Origin: Salinactinospora qingdaonensis
GTDB taxonomy: Bacteria > Actinomycetota > Actinomycetes > Streptosporangiales > Streptosporangiaceae
DNA length: 64,000 nucleotides
Reading direction: 5' to 3'
Assembly: GCF_039539445.1 (NCBI RefSeq)
Contig: NZ_BAABDD010000004.1
Coordinates: forward strand, 186,001-250,000
The notes under the pieces were generated by a model that made no database searches, had not been told where the DNA came from, and saw only the letters and a program-made list of their open reading frames with translations. Numbering within the stretch: the first letter of the stretch is position 1; each line of letters opens with the position of its first letter. Position numbers and translations under genes: made by a program. This document shows positions 51,326 to 59,896 of the stretch, piece by piece.

Positions 51326-52672
51326 ATGCACCTGAACGTTTTCGCCGAGTGTTCACCCTCGCCCCAGTTCGTCGGCTTCTGGCGCGACTCCGACGACCGC
51401 TCGGCGACCGGCTACCGCTCCCTGGAGTACTGGACGTCGGTGGCCCGCAAACTGGAGGCCGCCTGCGTCGACGCGCTCTTCTTCGCCGACATCCACGGGG
51501 TCTACGACGTCTACCGGGGCTCCTGGGAGCCCGCCGCGCGCCACGCGGTGCAGTTGCCCGCCATCGACCCGACGCTGGTGATACCGGCCTTGGCCGCCGC
51601 CACGGAGCGGCTCGGCTTCGCCGTCACCTACTCGACCACCTACCACCCCCCATACCAGTGCGCGCGGGCCTTCAGCACGCTCGACCACCTCACCGGCGGC
51701 CGGGTCGCCTGGAACATCGTGACCTCCTACCTGCGCTCGGCCGCCGAGAACGGCTTGGGTGAATACCTCGACCACGACCTGCGCTACGACCGCGCCGACG
51801 AGTACGTCGAGGTCGCCCGCGCGCTGTGGGAGCGCAGTTGGGACGAGGACGCGGTCGTGCGCGACACCGAGGCCGACGTGTTCGCCGTCCCCGAGAAGGT
51901 GCGCGCGATCGACCACAAAGGCGACTGGTTCACCGTCCGCGGCCCCCACCAGTGTGAGCCATCCCCGCAGCGCACGCCGGTGCTCTACCAGGCCGGGGCC
52001 TCCGGGCGCGGCACCGCCTTCGCCGCGCGCCACGCCGAGGTCGTCTTCCTCACCATGTCCGACCCGCAGACCGGCGCGCCCCAGGTCGCCGAGCTGCGGC
52101 AGCGTGCCGAGGAAGCCGGCCGCGACCCCCACGCGCTCAAGGCCATGCAGGGCTCGATGGTGATGGTGGGGCCCACCCGCGCGGAGGCCAAAGCCCGCGC
52201 CGACCTCTACAACTCGCTGTGGAGCGGGGAGGGCCAGCTCGCCAAGTGGTGCGGCTGGATGGACATCGACCTGGCCGCCTACCCCGACGAGACCCCGGTC
52301 GAGGAGATCCGCGCTGAGGGAAGCCACTCCTTCGTGAAGTTCTTGCAGCGGCTCGGCCCCGAACGCACGTGGACCGTGGCCGACGTGCGCTATCTGGTCA
52401 CCCGGCCGCGGCGACCGCGCCGCGAAGCCCCGGTGACTCTCTACGGCACGCCCGAGCAAGTGGCCGACCGGATGGAGCAGTGGATCGAGACCGCCGGCGT
52501 GGACGGCTTCAACCTCATCCCGTGCCCGCCCACGGGCGGCATCGACGACATCTGCGACCTGCTGGTCCCCGAGTTGCAGCGCCGCGGCCTGTTCCGCACG
52601 GCCTACGACCCGGCTGAGACGACGCTGCGCGAACGCTACTTCGGTGCCGGCAACCGGCACTACCCCGGCTGA
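51326..52672 (+). CDS. Luciferase-like FMN-dependent monooxygenase (NtaA/DszA family)
   Basis: 448 residues from ATG 51326 behind GGAGG (GTG 51323 is also possible). TIM-barrel flavin monooxygenase of the nitrilotriacetate/dibenzothiophene-sulfone type: WRDSDDRSATGYRSLEYWTS, DALFFADIHGVYDVYRGS, FSTLDHLTGGRVAWNIVTSY and VLYQAGASGRGTAFAARHAE. These enzymes use reduced FMN for Baeyer-Villiger-like, N- or S-oxidations. No flavin reductase gene is visible nearby. Coupled in transcription to methyltransferase 4. Confidence 0.9.
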   Translation: MHLNVFAECSPSPQFVGFWRDSDDRSATGYRSLEYWTSVARKLEAACVDALFFADIHGVYDVYRGSWEPAARHAVQLPAIDPTLVIPALAAATERLGFAVTYSTTYHPPYQCARAFSTLDHLTGGRVAWNIVTSYLRSAAENGLGEYLDHDLRYDRADEYVEVARALWERSWDEDAVVRDTEADVFAVPEKVRAIDHKGDWFTVRGPHQCEPSPQRTPVLYQAGASGRGTAFAARHAEVVFLTMSDPQTGAPQVAELRQRAEEAGRDPHALKAMQGSMVMVGPTRAEAKARADLYNSLWSGEGQLAKWCGWMDIDLAAYPDETPVEEIRAEGSHSFVKFLQRLGPERTWTVADVRYLVTRPRRPRREAPVTLYGTPEQVADRMEQWIETAGVDGFNLIPCPPTGGIDDICDLLVPELQRRGLFRTAYDPAETTLRERYFGAGNRHYPG

Positions 52673-52731
52673 CCCTGCCCCGGCCCACCCCGGCGCCGCC
52701 TTTTCCCACCCCGTCCCAGGAGGTAGAGCTA

Positions 52732-53757
52732 ATGGCCGTCCGACGAGCACGTCTGGACATCGAGTCCTACGTCCGCCTGACCGAGTTGGCGGACTACATC
52801 GTGCCCTTCGCGCTGCGTGTGATCTGCGACATAGGGCTTGCCGACCATCTCGTCGACGGCCCGCGGCCGGTCGACGAGCTGGCCGAGGCCACCGGCACGC
52901 ACGCCCCCTCCCTGCACCGGGCGCTGCGCGCGCTGGCCTGCCGGGGGATCTTCACCGAGACCGAGCCGGGAACGTTCGCGCTCACCCCCTTGGCCGAGCC
53001 GCTGCGCGCCGACCACCCCTTCTCCGTGCAGGAGTGCTTCCCGCTGATGCCCCCCGACGTCATGTCCTGGGGACGCATGGACCACAGCCTGCGCACCGGC
53101 GAGCCCGCGTTCGAGGCGCTGCACGGAACCGGCTACTACGACTACTTCACCGCCCCCGAGCGCGCCGAGGACGCCCGCCGCTTCGAGCTGTCCTCAGAGA
53201 GCGTCAACCCCTTCGTGCTGCGCACGGTGTTGCCGGCCTACGACTGGGGAAGCATGGCCACGCTGGTCGACGTCGGCGGCGGCTACGGCACGTTCGCCAC
53301 CGGCCTGCTGGAACGCCACCCGCACATGAGCGCCACCATCTTGGATCAGCCCCACATCGCCGAGGTCGCCAAAGAGAAGGTGGCCGCCGGCCCGGTCGCC
53401 GACCGGTGCACGGTCACCGGCGGCGACTTCTTCGAGTCGGTGCCCGCCGGCGCCGAAGGCTATCTGCTCAAGACGGTGCTGCACGACTGGGACGACGAGC
53501 GCGCAGGGCAGATCCTGCGGGCGGTGCGCGCGGCCATGGCCCCCGAGAGCCGGCTGGTGGTCGTGGAGTCGCTGCGCGAGGACGGCGACGACGCCGACGA
53601 CGTGGGCAAGGTGATGGACGTCAAGGCGATGGTGCTCTTCGGGGGCCACGCCCGTACCCAGGAGGAGTTCGACGCCCTGTTCGCCGCCGCCGGCCTGCGT
53701 CGCAGCCGCGTGGTGGCCACCCCGACCATGACCGTTCTCGAAGCGCGGGCGGTGTGA
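52732..53757 (+). CDS. O-methyltransferase 4 with intact catalytic histidine
   Basis: 341 residues with AGGAGG before the ATG. Same family as methyltransferases 1 and 2 (LTELADYIVPFALRVICDIG, APSLHRALRALACRGIFTET, TVLPAYDWGSMATLVDVGGG) but more distant. It keeps the L-H-D-W signature in KTVLHDWDDERAGQILRAVR, so the His general base is present and it is probably a functional O-methyltransferase. Stop overlaps the VOC gene start (GTGA). Confidence 0.92.
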   Translation: MAVRRARLDIESYVRLTELADYIVPFALRVICDIGLADHLVDGPRPVDELAEATGTHAPSLHRALRALACRGIFTETEPGTFALTPLAEPLRADHPFSVQECFPLMPPDVMSWGRMDHSLRTGEPAFEALHGTGYYDYFTAPERAEDARRFELSSESVNPFVLRTVLPAYDWGSMATLVDVGGGYGTFATGLLERHPHMSATILDQPHIAEVAKEKVAAGPVADRCTVTGGDFFESVPAGAEGYLLKTVLHDWDDERAGQILRAVRAAMAPESRLVVVESLREDGDDADDVGKVMDVKAMVLFGGHARTQEEFDALFAAAGLRRSRVVATPTMTVLEARAV

Positions 53758-54260
53758 GCGTGCCACGACTCGACGGCAGCACCCATGTCAATCTGACTGT
53801 GACCGACCTGGAGCGCAGCACGGAGTGGTACCGCCGCGTCTTCGGGCTGGTGCTCGTCAACGACGTGACCCCGCCGGAGTCGGGCTTCCGGTTTTGCACC
53901 CTGCTGCACCCGCAGTCGTTCGCCTCGATCGTGCTTGGGCAGGCCCAGACCCTCTCTTCCGACTCCGACCGTTTCGACGAGCACCGGGTGGGACTGCACC
54001 ACCTTGGCTACCACGTGCCCGAGCGTGAGGACCTCGACGTGTGGGTGCGTCACCTCGACGAGCAGGGGGTGGAGCACTCGGGGGTGACCGAGAGCGGCCA
54101 TGAGGCCGGCGCCCAAGTGTGGTTCCACGATCCCGACGGCATCTGGCTGGAGGTGTACTGGGTCAACCGGGCCTTCTTCGCCGACCGGCTCCGGCAGCGC
54201 TGGCGGGAAGCCAAACGGCAGGGCCGCACCGGGGAGTGGGTCACCCCGACCGCGCAGTGA
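53754..54260 (+). CDS. VOC-family protein (dioxygenase/glyoxalase fold)
   Basis: 168 residues from GTG 53754, coupled to methyltransferase 4. Vicinal-oxygen-chelate protein with the metal ligands plausibly in place: His in DGSTHVNLTVTDLERSTEWY, His in RVGLHHLGYHV and Glu in DPDGIWLEVYWVNRAFF. Could be an extradiol-type dioxygenase, an epimerase or a resistance protein that binds the product. It differs from the VOC protein at 16933. Confidence 0.85.
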   Translation: MSVPRLDGSTHVNLTVTDLERSTEWYRRVFGLVLVNDVTPPESGFRFCTLLHPQSFASIVLGQAQTLSSDSDRFDEHRVGLHHLGYHVPEREDLDVWVRHLDEQGVEHSGVTESGHEAGAQVWFHDPDGIWLEVYWVNRAFFADRLRQRWREAKRQGRTGEWVTPTAQ

Positions 54261-54369
54261 CCCACTCCCCTGCCGAACCGTAGGCCCCGCGAGCCGCCGG
54301 CCAGTCCGGCCTGCACCCACGCGCTGTTTTCGAACGGGCGGGGCTGCGCCGGACCTGTCGGTTCAGAGG

Positions 54370-55035
54370 TACCGCTGGTAGCGGGATGGTGAGGGTGGCC
54401 GGTGCGTGGGGTGGGCCTGGGCGTCGGTGCTGTGCGTTGGGGCTGGTGCTTGTGACGAGGAGCGGCGAGGGCGGGTGGTGGGCGGGTGTGTTTCGCGCCG
54501 CTCGTGCCTCGATCGCTTCGCGATCTCGGCAGCCTAGGGGGGCCGGTGGGCTGAGGAGGCCCGGGAGTCGGTTGTGTGAATTGGGGTAACCGCTTGTAGT
54601 GGAAGGCAGCGACGGCCGGTCGGGGGTGGTGCCGTGCCGGTTGGGGCTTGTTGGGGTTATCACTGGTAGTAGGGGGCTATGAGGGGTGGCGGAGGGGCCT
54701 GGGCGTCGGTGCTGTGCGTTGGGGCTGGTGCTTGTGACGAGGAGCGGCGAGGGCGGGTGGTGGGCGGGTGTGTTTCGCGCCGCTCGTGCCTCGATCGCTT
54801 CGCGATCTCGGCAGCCTAGGGGGTCCGGTGGGCTGAGGAGGCCCGGGAGTCGGTGGTGTGAACTGGGGTAACCGCTTGTAGTGGAAGGCAGCGACGGCCG
54901 GTCGGGGGTGGTGCCGTGCCGGTTGGGGCTTGTTGGGGTTACCACTGGTAGTAGGGGGCTATGAGGGGTGGCGGAGGGGCCTGGGCGTCGGTGCTGTGCG
55001 TTGGGGCTGGTGGCGATGGCGAGAGGCGGCGAAGG
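54370..55035 (+). repeat. Tandem direct repeats of 282 bp, about 2.3 copies
   Basis: The string GCCTGGGCGTCGGTGCTGTG occurs with its leading GCCT at 54415, 54697 and 54979, exactly 282 bp apart each time. Copies 1 and 2 match almost throughout; copy 3 degenerates after about 55012. Each full copy contains the hairpin GATCGC-TTC-GCGATC (54511-54525 and 54793-54807). Confidence 0.9.
54486..54556 (+). repeat. Left arm of a long inverted repeat
   Basis: This stretch (TGTTTCGCGCCGCTCGTGCC, the GATCGC hairpin, then on to GGTGGGCTG) is closely matched in reverse complement by 55899-55973. The arms are about 1.4 kb apart. Related core sequence occurs at 15.1 and 42.9 kb. Confidence 0.7.
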
Positions 55036-55630
55036 CGAACGGTGGATGGGGGGCTGGGGTGGTTTCGGTGGGTGGTGGGTTATCGAGGGGGAGGCGGGGC
55101 GTGATCCCGACGAGGGGTGCCTGTTCGGCGGTTCTGGCGGCCCGGTCGCGCCGCGGGGCGATCCTCGTGGCGATCACGGCAACACTGAACGCAGTCACCG
55201 CCCATAATGGTGCCCGTTTTGGTGTGCTATGCCGGTTTCCCGATTGGCGAGAATGTTGATTCTCGAACAAGTGTCTCGCCTGTTGGGCGTTTGTCCTGCT
55301 CTCGCTGGGTGCTATGGGAGGCTTTGTCGCTTTTGTGGGGGCGGTCGTGGTACGTTTCCACGCTCAGTGTTGCGCCACCCCCAACGCTGGACGCAGCCCC
55401 CGCAGCCGCCGTCTCACCCAATGAGATACAGGCCGTCGCGGCCCTGCTCCCCCGAGAACCACCACACGCGACACACCACCCCTGCCCACCCCTGCCCACC
55501 GCTGGCCCTCGTCGCCCACCCTCACCCCGAACGAGCGGCACCGACACAACGCCACCCCACCCCGACCGCCCTCGCTGCTCCTCGTCACAAGCAGCAGCCC
55601 CAACGCACAGCACCGATGTCCGCCTCCCCT

Positions 55631-55945
55631 CAGCCCACCGTCTCCCTCAGGTTGTCGAGATCGCGTAGCGATGGAGGTGCGAGTGGCGCGAAGTACTTTT
55701 GCTCTTGCTGTCTCCGGTGGCTGGCGGCTTTCCCGAGTTCATGGCATTGGTGTCTGGTTCTCCTCAGCCCACCGTCTCCCTCAGGTTGTCGAGATCGCGT
55801 AGCGATGGAGGTGCGAGTGGCGCGAAGTACTTTTGCTCTTGCTGTCTCCGGTGGCTGGCGGCTTTCCCGAGTTCATGGCATTGGTGTCTGGTTCTCCTCA
55901 GCCCACCGTCTCCCTCAGGTTGTCGAGATCGCGTAGCGATCGAGG
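55631..55945 (+). repeat. Tandem direct repeats of 134 bp, about 2.3 copies
   Basis: CAGCCCACCGTCTCCCTCAG starts at 55631, 55765 and 55899, a period of 134 bp. Copies 1 and 2 look identical. Each contains a GATCGC-GTA-GCGAT hairpin (55659, 55793, 55927). The third copy continues into sequence that is the reverse complement of part of the 282-bp repeat. Confidence 0.9.
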
Positions 55946-55973
55946 CACGAGCGGCGCGAAACACGCCCAACGT
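55899..55973 (-). repeat. Right arm of a long inverted repeat
   Basis: Reverse complement of 54486-54556 with a few mismatches, including GATCGAGGCACGAGCGGCGC and GAAACACGCCC. It overlaps the third, partial 134-bp repeat. Confidence 0.7.
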
Positions 55974-56094
55974 ACCCCGCACCCCAACTGTTCGAACGTG
56001 TCCTCTCTCAAACGCGCCTTCTCGCCCCCGTCCTCCAGGTGCGCATCAGCGCCGCAAGCTCGACCATGCAGGTCCGAGAAGCCGACAGAACACT

Positions 56095-57792
56095 CTAAGG
56101 CTCTGGCAGCTCGGTCTCACTGCGCGCGACGACCAGGTCGTCAAGGACGAGAAGATCGAGGTCGCTGCCACGCACGAAGGTCGACACCGCGTCGGCGGCG
56201 CTGTGCACGATGGGCTCGCCGGCCAGGTTGAGCGAGGTGTTGACCACCAGCGGCACGCCGGCGACGTGTCGGAACTCTTCGATCATCGACCAGTACCCCG
56301 GGTTCGTCGCCCGGTCCACGTACTGGGGTCGGGCCGAACCGTCCACGTGCGTCACCGCCGGCACCGACCGGCGTAGCTCACCGCGGACGGTCCCGGCGGC
56401 CAGCATGAACCGAGCCGGCTCGCCCACCGGTGTGGCCATGAGGTCGTCGATCCGCTCGCCCAGGACGCTGGGTGCCACCGGGCGCCACATCTCCCGGCCC
56501 TTGATCAGGTTGAGCCGCTCCAGGTTACGGCGGTTGCGCGGATCGGCCAGGATGCTTCGAGTGCCCAGGGCCCGCTGGCCGACCTCCCCGCGGCCCCGCG
56601 CCCAGGCGACGATCTTGCCGTCGGCCAGGGAGCGGGCCGTGACCCTGGCCAGCTCGTCGCCGTCCAACCGCCGCACCACCAGCCCTTCCGCCGACGCCGC
56701 GGCGGCGGCCTCGTCGGCGCCAATGGGCGTTGACCAGTAGGCGTGATCCAGGGGTTGGGGGGCGAACCGTCCCGCTTCGCGGGCCACCACCAGCGCCGCC
56801 CCCAGCGAGACGCCGGCGTCGGTGGGCACCGGCGGCACATACACCCGCTCGAACGGGCTCTCGCGCACCAGCCGGCCGATCATCGTGCAGTTCATCGCGA
56901 CCCCGCCGGCCACCGCCAGCGCGGGGACGTCATGCTGCTCGCGCAGGTCGGCGACGAGGCCGAGCACCGCCTCCTCCAGCGCCTCCTGGGCGCTGGCGGC
57001 GAAGTCGGCGTAGGCGATGGGCTCTTCCCCCTGGCGTTCCTGGTAGGGGAAATGGCCGCAGAACGAGGGGCGTACGGCCGCCTCAAAGCCGGGGAAGTAG
57101 GCCATCAGCGGACCCATGGCCGCACGGCGGCCGGAGGGGCCCTCGATGGACAGCGGAGCGCCGTCCACGCTGATCTCGTAACCCTCGCCGGTGCGGCGCA
57201 CCGGCATGCCGCCCTGGGGTCTGCCGTAGGCGGCCAGCCCCATCAGCTTGCCCGTGCCCCAGTCGCCGAAGCCCGCCCACTTGGAGGCGGCGGTGTAGAA
57301 GAACCCGAGAGACTGGCTGACCGGCCACTCGCGCAGCAGCTTGATCTCGCCGTCGCGGGCGACGCCCACCGATGTCGACTGGGTTTCCCCTGCGCCGTCC
57401 ATGACCAGCACCGCCGCCTCGGGTTCGCCGTTGACGTAGCAGGTGCTGGCCGCGTGGGCCAAGTGGTGCGGAATCCAGCGGATTGGCGGCATCGTCTCGG
57501 GCGCGTCGGTGCCGAAGAGCAGGGTGCGCATCCCCTCGTCGGTGAAGCGCCGGTTCCCGGCCAGCGGTGTCCCCGAGAAGTCCCACCCCACCGCGATGGC
57601 CTCCAGCGACTCCGGGCCGATGCCCTCGGCGTCCAGGCAGGCACGCACTGCTTCGACGGGGGGCTGGGCCAGGGCGTGCTTGCGGCGGCTCACCCGCTCC
57701 TGTTCCACGAGCCAGCGCAGGGCGCCGTCGCCGAGCAGCGCGGCCGACGAGTCGTGGAAGCCGATATTAACCCCGAGAACGTAGCGCGTCAC
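56095..57792 (-). CDS. O-carbamoyltransferase
   Basis: 565 residues from GTG 57792, coupled to the 2Fe-2S subunit gene (GTGA). Carbamoyltransferase of the TobZ/NovN/CmcH type: YVLGVNIGFHDSSAALLGDG, metal-binding His residues in IRWIPHHLAHAASTCYVNGE, VLVMDGAGETQSTSVG, AVAGGVAMNCTMIGRLV and, in the C-terminal Sua5/YrdC-related domain, RGRGEVGQRALGTRSILADP and VNTSLNLAGEPIVHSAADAV. It moves a carbamoyl group from carbamoyl phosphate via carbamoyl-AMP to a hydroxyl of the product. Last gene of the NRPS operon, hence a late tailoring step. Confidence 0.93.
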   Translation of the reverse strand: MTRYVLGVNIGFHDSSAALLGDGALRWLVEQERVSRRKHALAQPPVEAVRACLDAEGIGPESLEAIAVGWDFSGTPLAGNRRFTDEGMRTLLFGTDAPETMPPIRWIPHHLAHAASTCYVNGEPEAAVLVMDGAGETQSTSVGVARDGEIKLLREWPVSQSLGFFYTAASKWAGFGDWGTGKLMGLAAYGRPQGGMPVRRTGEGYEISVDGAPLSIEGPSGRRAAMGPLMAYFPGFEAAVRPSFCGHFPYQERQGEEPIAYADFAASAQEALEEAVLGLVADLREQHDVPALAVAGGVAMNCTMIGRLVRESPFERVYVPPVPTDAGVSLGAALVVAREAGRFAPQPLDHAYWSTPIGADEAAAAASAEGLVVRRLDGDELARVTARSLADGKIVAWARGRGEVGQRALGTRSILADPRNRRNLERLNLIKGREMWRPVAPSVLGERIDDLMATPVGEPARFMLAAGTVRGELRRSVPAVTHVDGSARPQYVDRATNPGYWSMIEEFRHVAGVPLVVNTSLNLAGEPIVHSAADAVSTFVRGSDLDLLVLDDLVVARSETELPEP

Positions 57793-58265
57793 GGTGACTC
57801 CTTCTTTTCGGCCGCGTCGAGCACGGCCGCAACAATGGCGTGGTAGCCCGTGCAGCGGCACAGGTTGCCCTTGAGGCCGGTGCGGACCTCTTCGGCGGTG
57901 GGGGCGGGCCGCTCGCGTAGCAGCGATACCGCCGCCATCACTAGGCCGGGGGTGCAAAAGCCGCATTGGAGCGCGTGGTGCTCCCGGAAGCTCTCCTGGA
58001 CGGGGTGCAGCCGTTCTTGTTCGGCGTCCTCGGCGAGGCCCTCGATGGTGACGACCTCGCTGCCGTCGGCTTGGGCGGCCAGCACCGAGCAGGATTTGAC
58101 CGACTCCCCGTCCAGCAGCACCGTGCAGGCGCCGCAGCTTGAGGTGTCGCAGCCGACGTTGGTGCCTTGCAGGCCGCGGATCTCCCGCAGGTAGTGCACG
58201 AGAAGTGTCCGGTCGGCCACCTCGTGCTCGCCGGTTATGCCGTTCACAGTGATGGTGGTCTTCAA
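57789..58265 (-). CDS. 2Fe-2S small subunit of the molybdenum hydroxylase (CoxS-like)
   Basis: 158 residues from TTG 58265 with GAGGAGG upstream. Plant-type 2Fe-2S domain GCDTSSCGACTVLLDGESVK, then the second cluster domain HALQCGFCTPGLVMAAVSLL and GNLCRCTGYHAIVAAV: all eight cysteines present. Carries electrons from the molybdenum site to FAD. Partner of the FAD subunit just upstream (TTGA overlap) and, by family logic, of the large subunit at 40566-42860. Confidence 0.93.
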   Translation of the reverse strand: MKTTITVNGITGEHEVADRTLLVHYLREIRGLQGTNVGCDTSSCGACTVLLDGESVKSCSVLAAQADGSEVVTIEGLAEDAEQERLHPVQESFREHHALQCGFCTPGLVMAAVSLLRERPAPTAEEVRTGLKGNLCRCTGYHAIVAAVLDAAEKKESP

Positions 58266-59074
58266 CGCCCCGCCTCCTCAAGGGCTCGTCGGGTGAGGAT
58301 TCGGGCCAGGTGCCGGCGGTACCGCGCACTCGCCACCCGGTCGTCGCGCGGGTGGGCGCCCTCGTCGGCCAGCGCGGCGGCCTCGGCGGCGCTCGCGCTT
58401 TCGCCCAGTGCCGCCCGCGTGGCCGGCGCCGGCCACGGCACGTCGCCCATCCCGGCCATCGCCACCCGGTCGCCGGCCACGGCGACCGCGACGGTGGGCC
58501 AGGCCAGTGCGCGGGCGCAACTGCGCTGGTAGGCCCACGGCCGCCCGCCGGCGCGGGGCAAGCGCACCTGCACCAGCACCTCCTCGGGAGAGCGCACGGT
58601 GCGGCCCGGGCCGGTCAGGAACTGTTCCACCGCGACCTCGCGCCGGCCCGCCTCGCCGTGCAGCACGACGGATGCGTCCAGCGCAACGGCGGTGGCCGGG
58701 ATGTCGGCGCAGGGGTCGGCGTGGGCCAGCGCCCCGCCTATAGTGCCGCGGTGCCGCATCTGGGGGTCACCCACCAGCCCCGCCACGTGGCGCAACAGGG
58801 GAGCCTCCTCGGCTAGCAGGTGTGAGGTCTCCAGCTCCCGGTAGCGGGTCAGCGCGCCGATGACGACGTGGTCGCCTACGACCTCGATGCCGCGCAGCTC
58901 GGGCAGCCGGCCCAGGTCGACCAGGGTTGAGGGGGTGATCGACCGGTGGCGCAGCAGGGGCAGCAGCGACTGTCCCCCGGCCAGTGGGAGCGTGGCTTGC
59001 TCGGTTCGGCCCAGCAGGGTGACGGCTTCCTCCACCGACTGGGCGCGCACGTAGTCAAACGATGCCGGTATCAC
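58262..59074 (-). CDS. FAD subunit of the molybdenum hydroxylase (CoxM-like)
   Basis: 270 residues from GTG 59074. FAD-binding motifs LPLAGGQSLLPLLRHRSITP and VGDPQMRHRGTIGGALAHAD are the standard pair of the CoxM/xanthine-dehydrogenase medium subunit, followed by the C-terminal CO_deh_flav domain (LVQVRLPRAGGRPWAYQRSC). Receives electrons from the 2Fe-2S subunit. Confidence 0.92.
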   Translation of the reverse strand: MIPASFDYVRAQSVEEAVTLLGRTEQATLPLAGGQSLLPLLRHRSITPSTLVDLGRLPELRGIEVVGDHVVIGALTRYRELETSHLLAEEAPLLRHVAGLVGDPQMRHRGTIGGALAHADPCADIPATAVALDASVVLHGEAGRREVAVEQFLTGPGRTVRSPEEVLVQVRLPRAGGRPWAYQRSCARALAWPTVAVAVAGDRVAMAGMGDVPWPAPATRAALGESASAAEAAALADEGAHPRDDRVASARYRRHLARILTRRALEEAGR

Positions 59075-59101
59075 GGCGTCACCTGCCCCCGACGGAAGAG
59101 G

Positions 59102-59896
59102 TCACGGTGCCGACGGCCAGCTTTGCGGCGGCAGCGGTGCCACGCCCAGCGCGCGCAGCATCGTCGTGATCACCTCTTCCTGGTGCGGCACGAGGTAGAA
59201 GTGGTCGCCGGCAAAGACCCGCAGCTCGAAGGCCGCGGTGGTCAGTTCCTCCCATGCGGACATCTCCTTCACAGTGACTTCGGAATCCGCGTCGCCGGTC
59301 AGGGCGGTGACGGGACAGCACAGCGACCGGTCGAGACGGGGACGGTAGGTCTCGGCGAGCCGGTAGTCGTTGCGCAGCACCGGTAGCATCAGCGCGCGCA
59401 GCTCCTCGTGATCCACAGCGGACTGCGACGTGCCGCCCAGGCGGACGATCTCGGCCCACAGTTCCTCGTCGTCAGCCAGGTGCTTGGCGCCCCCGCGGTG
59501 CAGCCGCGGCGGGGGACGGCCCGAGACGATGAGCCGCACCGGGGGCGCGCCGCCATCCTCGGACAGGCGTACCGCGACCTCGTGCGCGATGACTGCGCCG
59601 AGGCTGTGGCCGAACAGGGCGATAGGACGGTGGGGGTCGGCCCGCAGCGCCGAGGTGACGGCGGTCACCAGCTCGTCGATGCTCGCGGGGGGAGGCTCGT
59701 GCAGCCGGTCGAGCCGGCCGGGGTACTGCACCGCCGCCAGCTCCACGCTCTCCGGCATCCGCCGTGCCCAGTCGCGGTAGAACGCCGCGCTGCCGCCGGC
59801 GTGGGGGAAGCAGACCAGCCGCAGGCGCGCCGCGGGCCGGGGCCGGTAGCAGCGCAGCCACAGTTCGGCCAGGGAGGGCTGGTCGGTGGCGCTCAT
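59102..59896 (-). CDS. Type II thioesterase
   Basis: 264 residues from ATG 59896, overlapping the reductase stop. Discrete NRPS/PKS thioesterase: LRLVCFPHAGGSAAFYRDWA, nucleophile IALFGHSLGAVIAHEVAVRL (Ser intact), CPVTALTGDADSEVTVKEMS and the His in ELRVFAGDHFYLVPHQEEV. These normally remove misprimed or stalled acyl groups from carrier proteins. Because the thioesterase domain on the NRPS lacks its serine, this protein may also take part in product release. Confidence 0.93.
   Translation of the reverse strand: MSATDQPSLAELWLRCYRPRPAARLRLVCFPHAGGSAAFYRDWARRMPESVELAAVQYPGRLDRLHEPPPASIDELVTAVTSALRADPHRPIALFGHSLGAVIAHEVAVRLSEDGGAPPVRLIVSGRPPPRLHRGGAKHLADDEELWAEIVRLGGTSQSAVDHEELRALMLPVLRNDYRLAETYRPRLDRSLCCPVTALTGDADSEVTVKEMSAWEELTTAAFELRVFAGDHFYLVPHQEEVITTMLRALGVAPLPPQSWPSAP

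Larger units (their letters stand above)
54261..56094. other. 1.8-kb repeat-rich non-coding region
   Basis: No credible gene in either direction between the VOC gene and the carbamoyltransferase gene. It contains tandem direct repeats of 282 bp and 134 bp, REP-like hairpins and inverted copies of the same core sequence. It separates the polyketide blocks from the NRPS block. Confidence 0.7.

Noticed and set aside
51353..52750. 465-codon frame opposite the luciferase-like gene
   Set aside because: Shadow frame without motifs; the other strand has complete family signatures.
54370..55945. CRISPR array
   Set aside because: The repeats are 282 and 134 bp long and directly adjacent, with no unique spacers and no cas genes.
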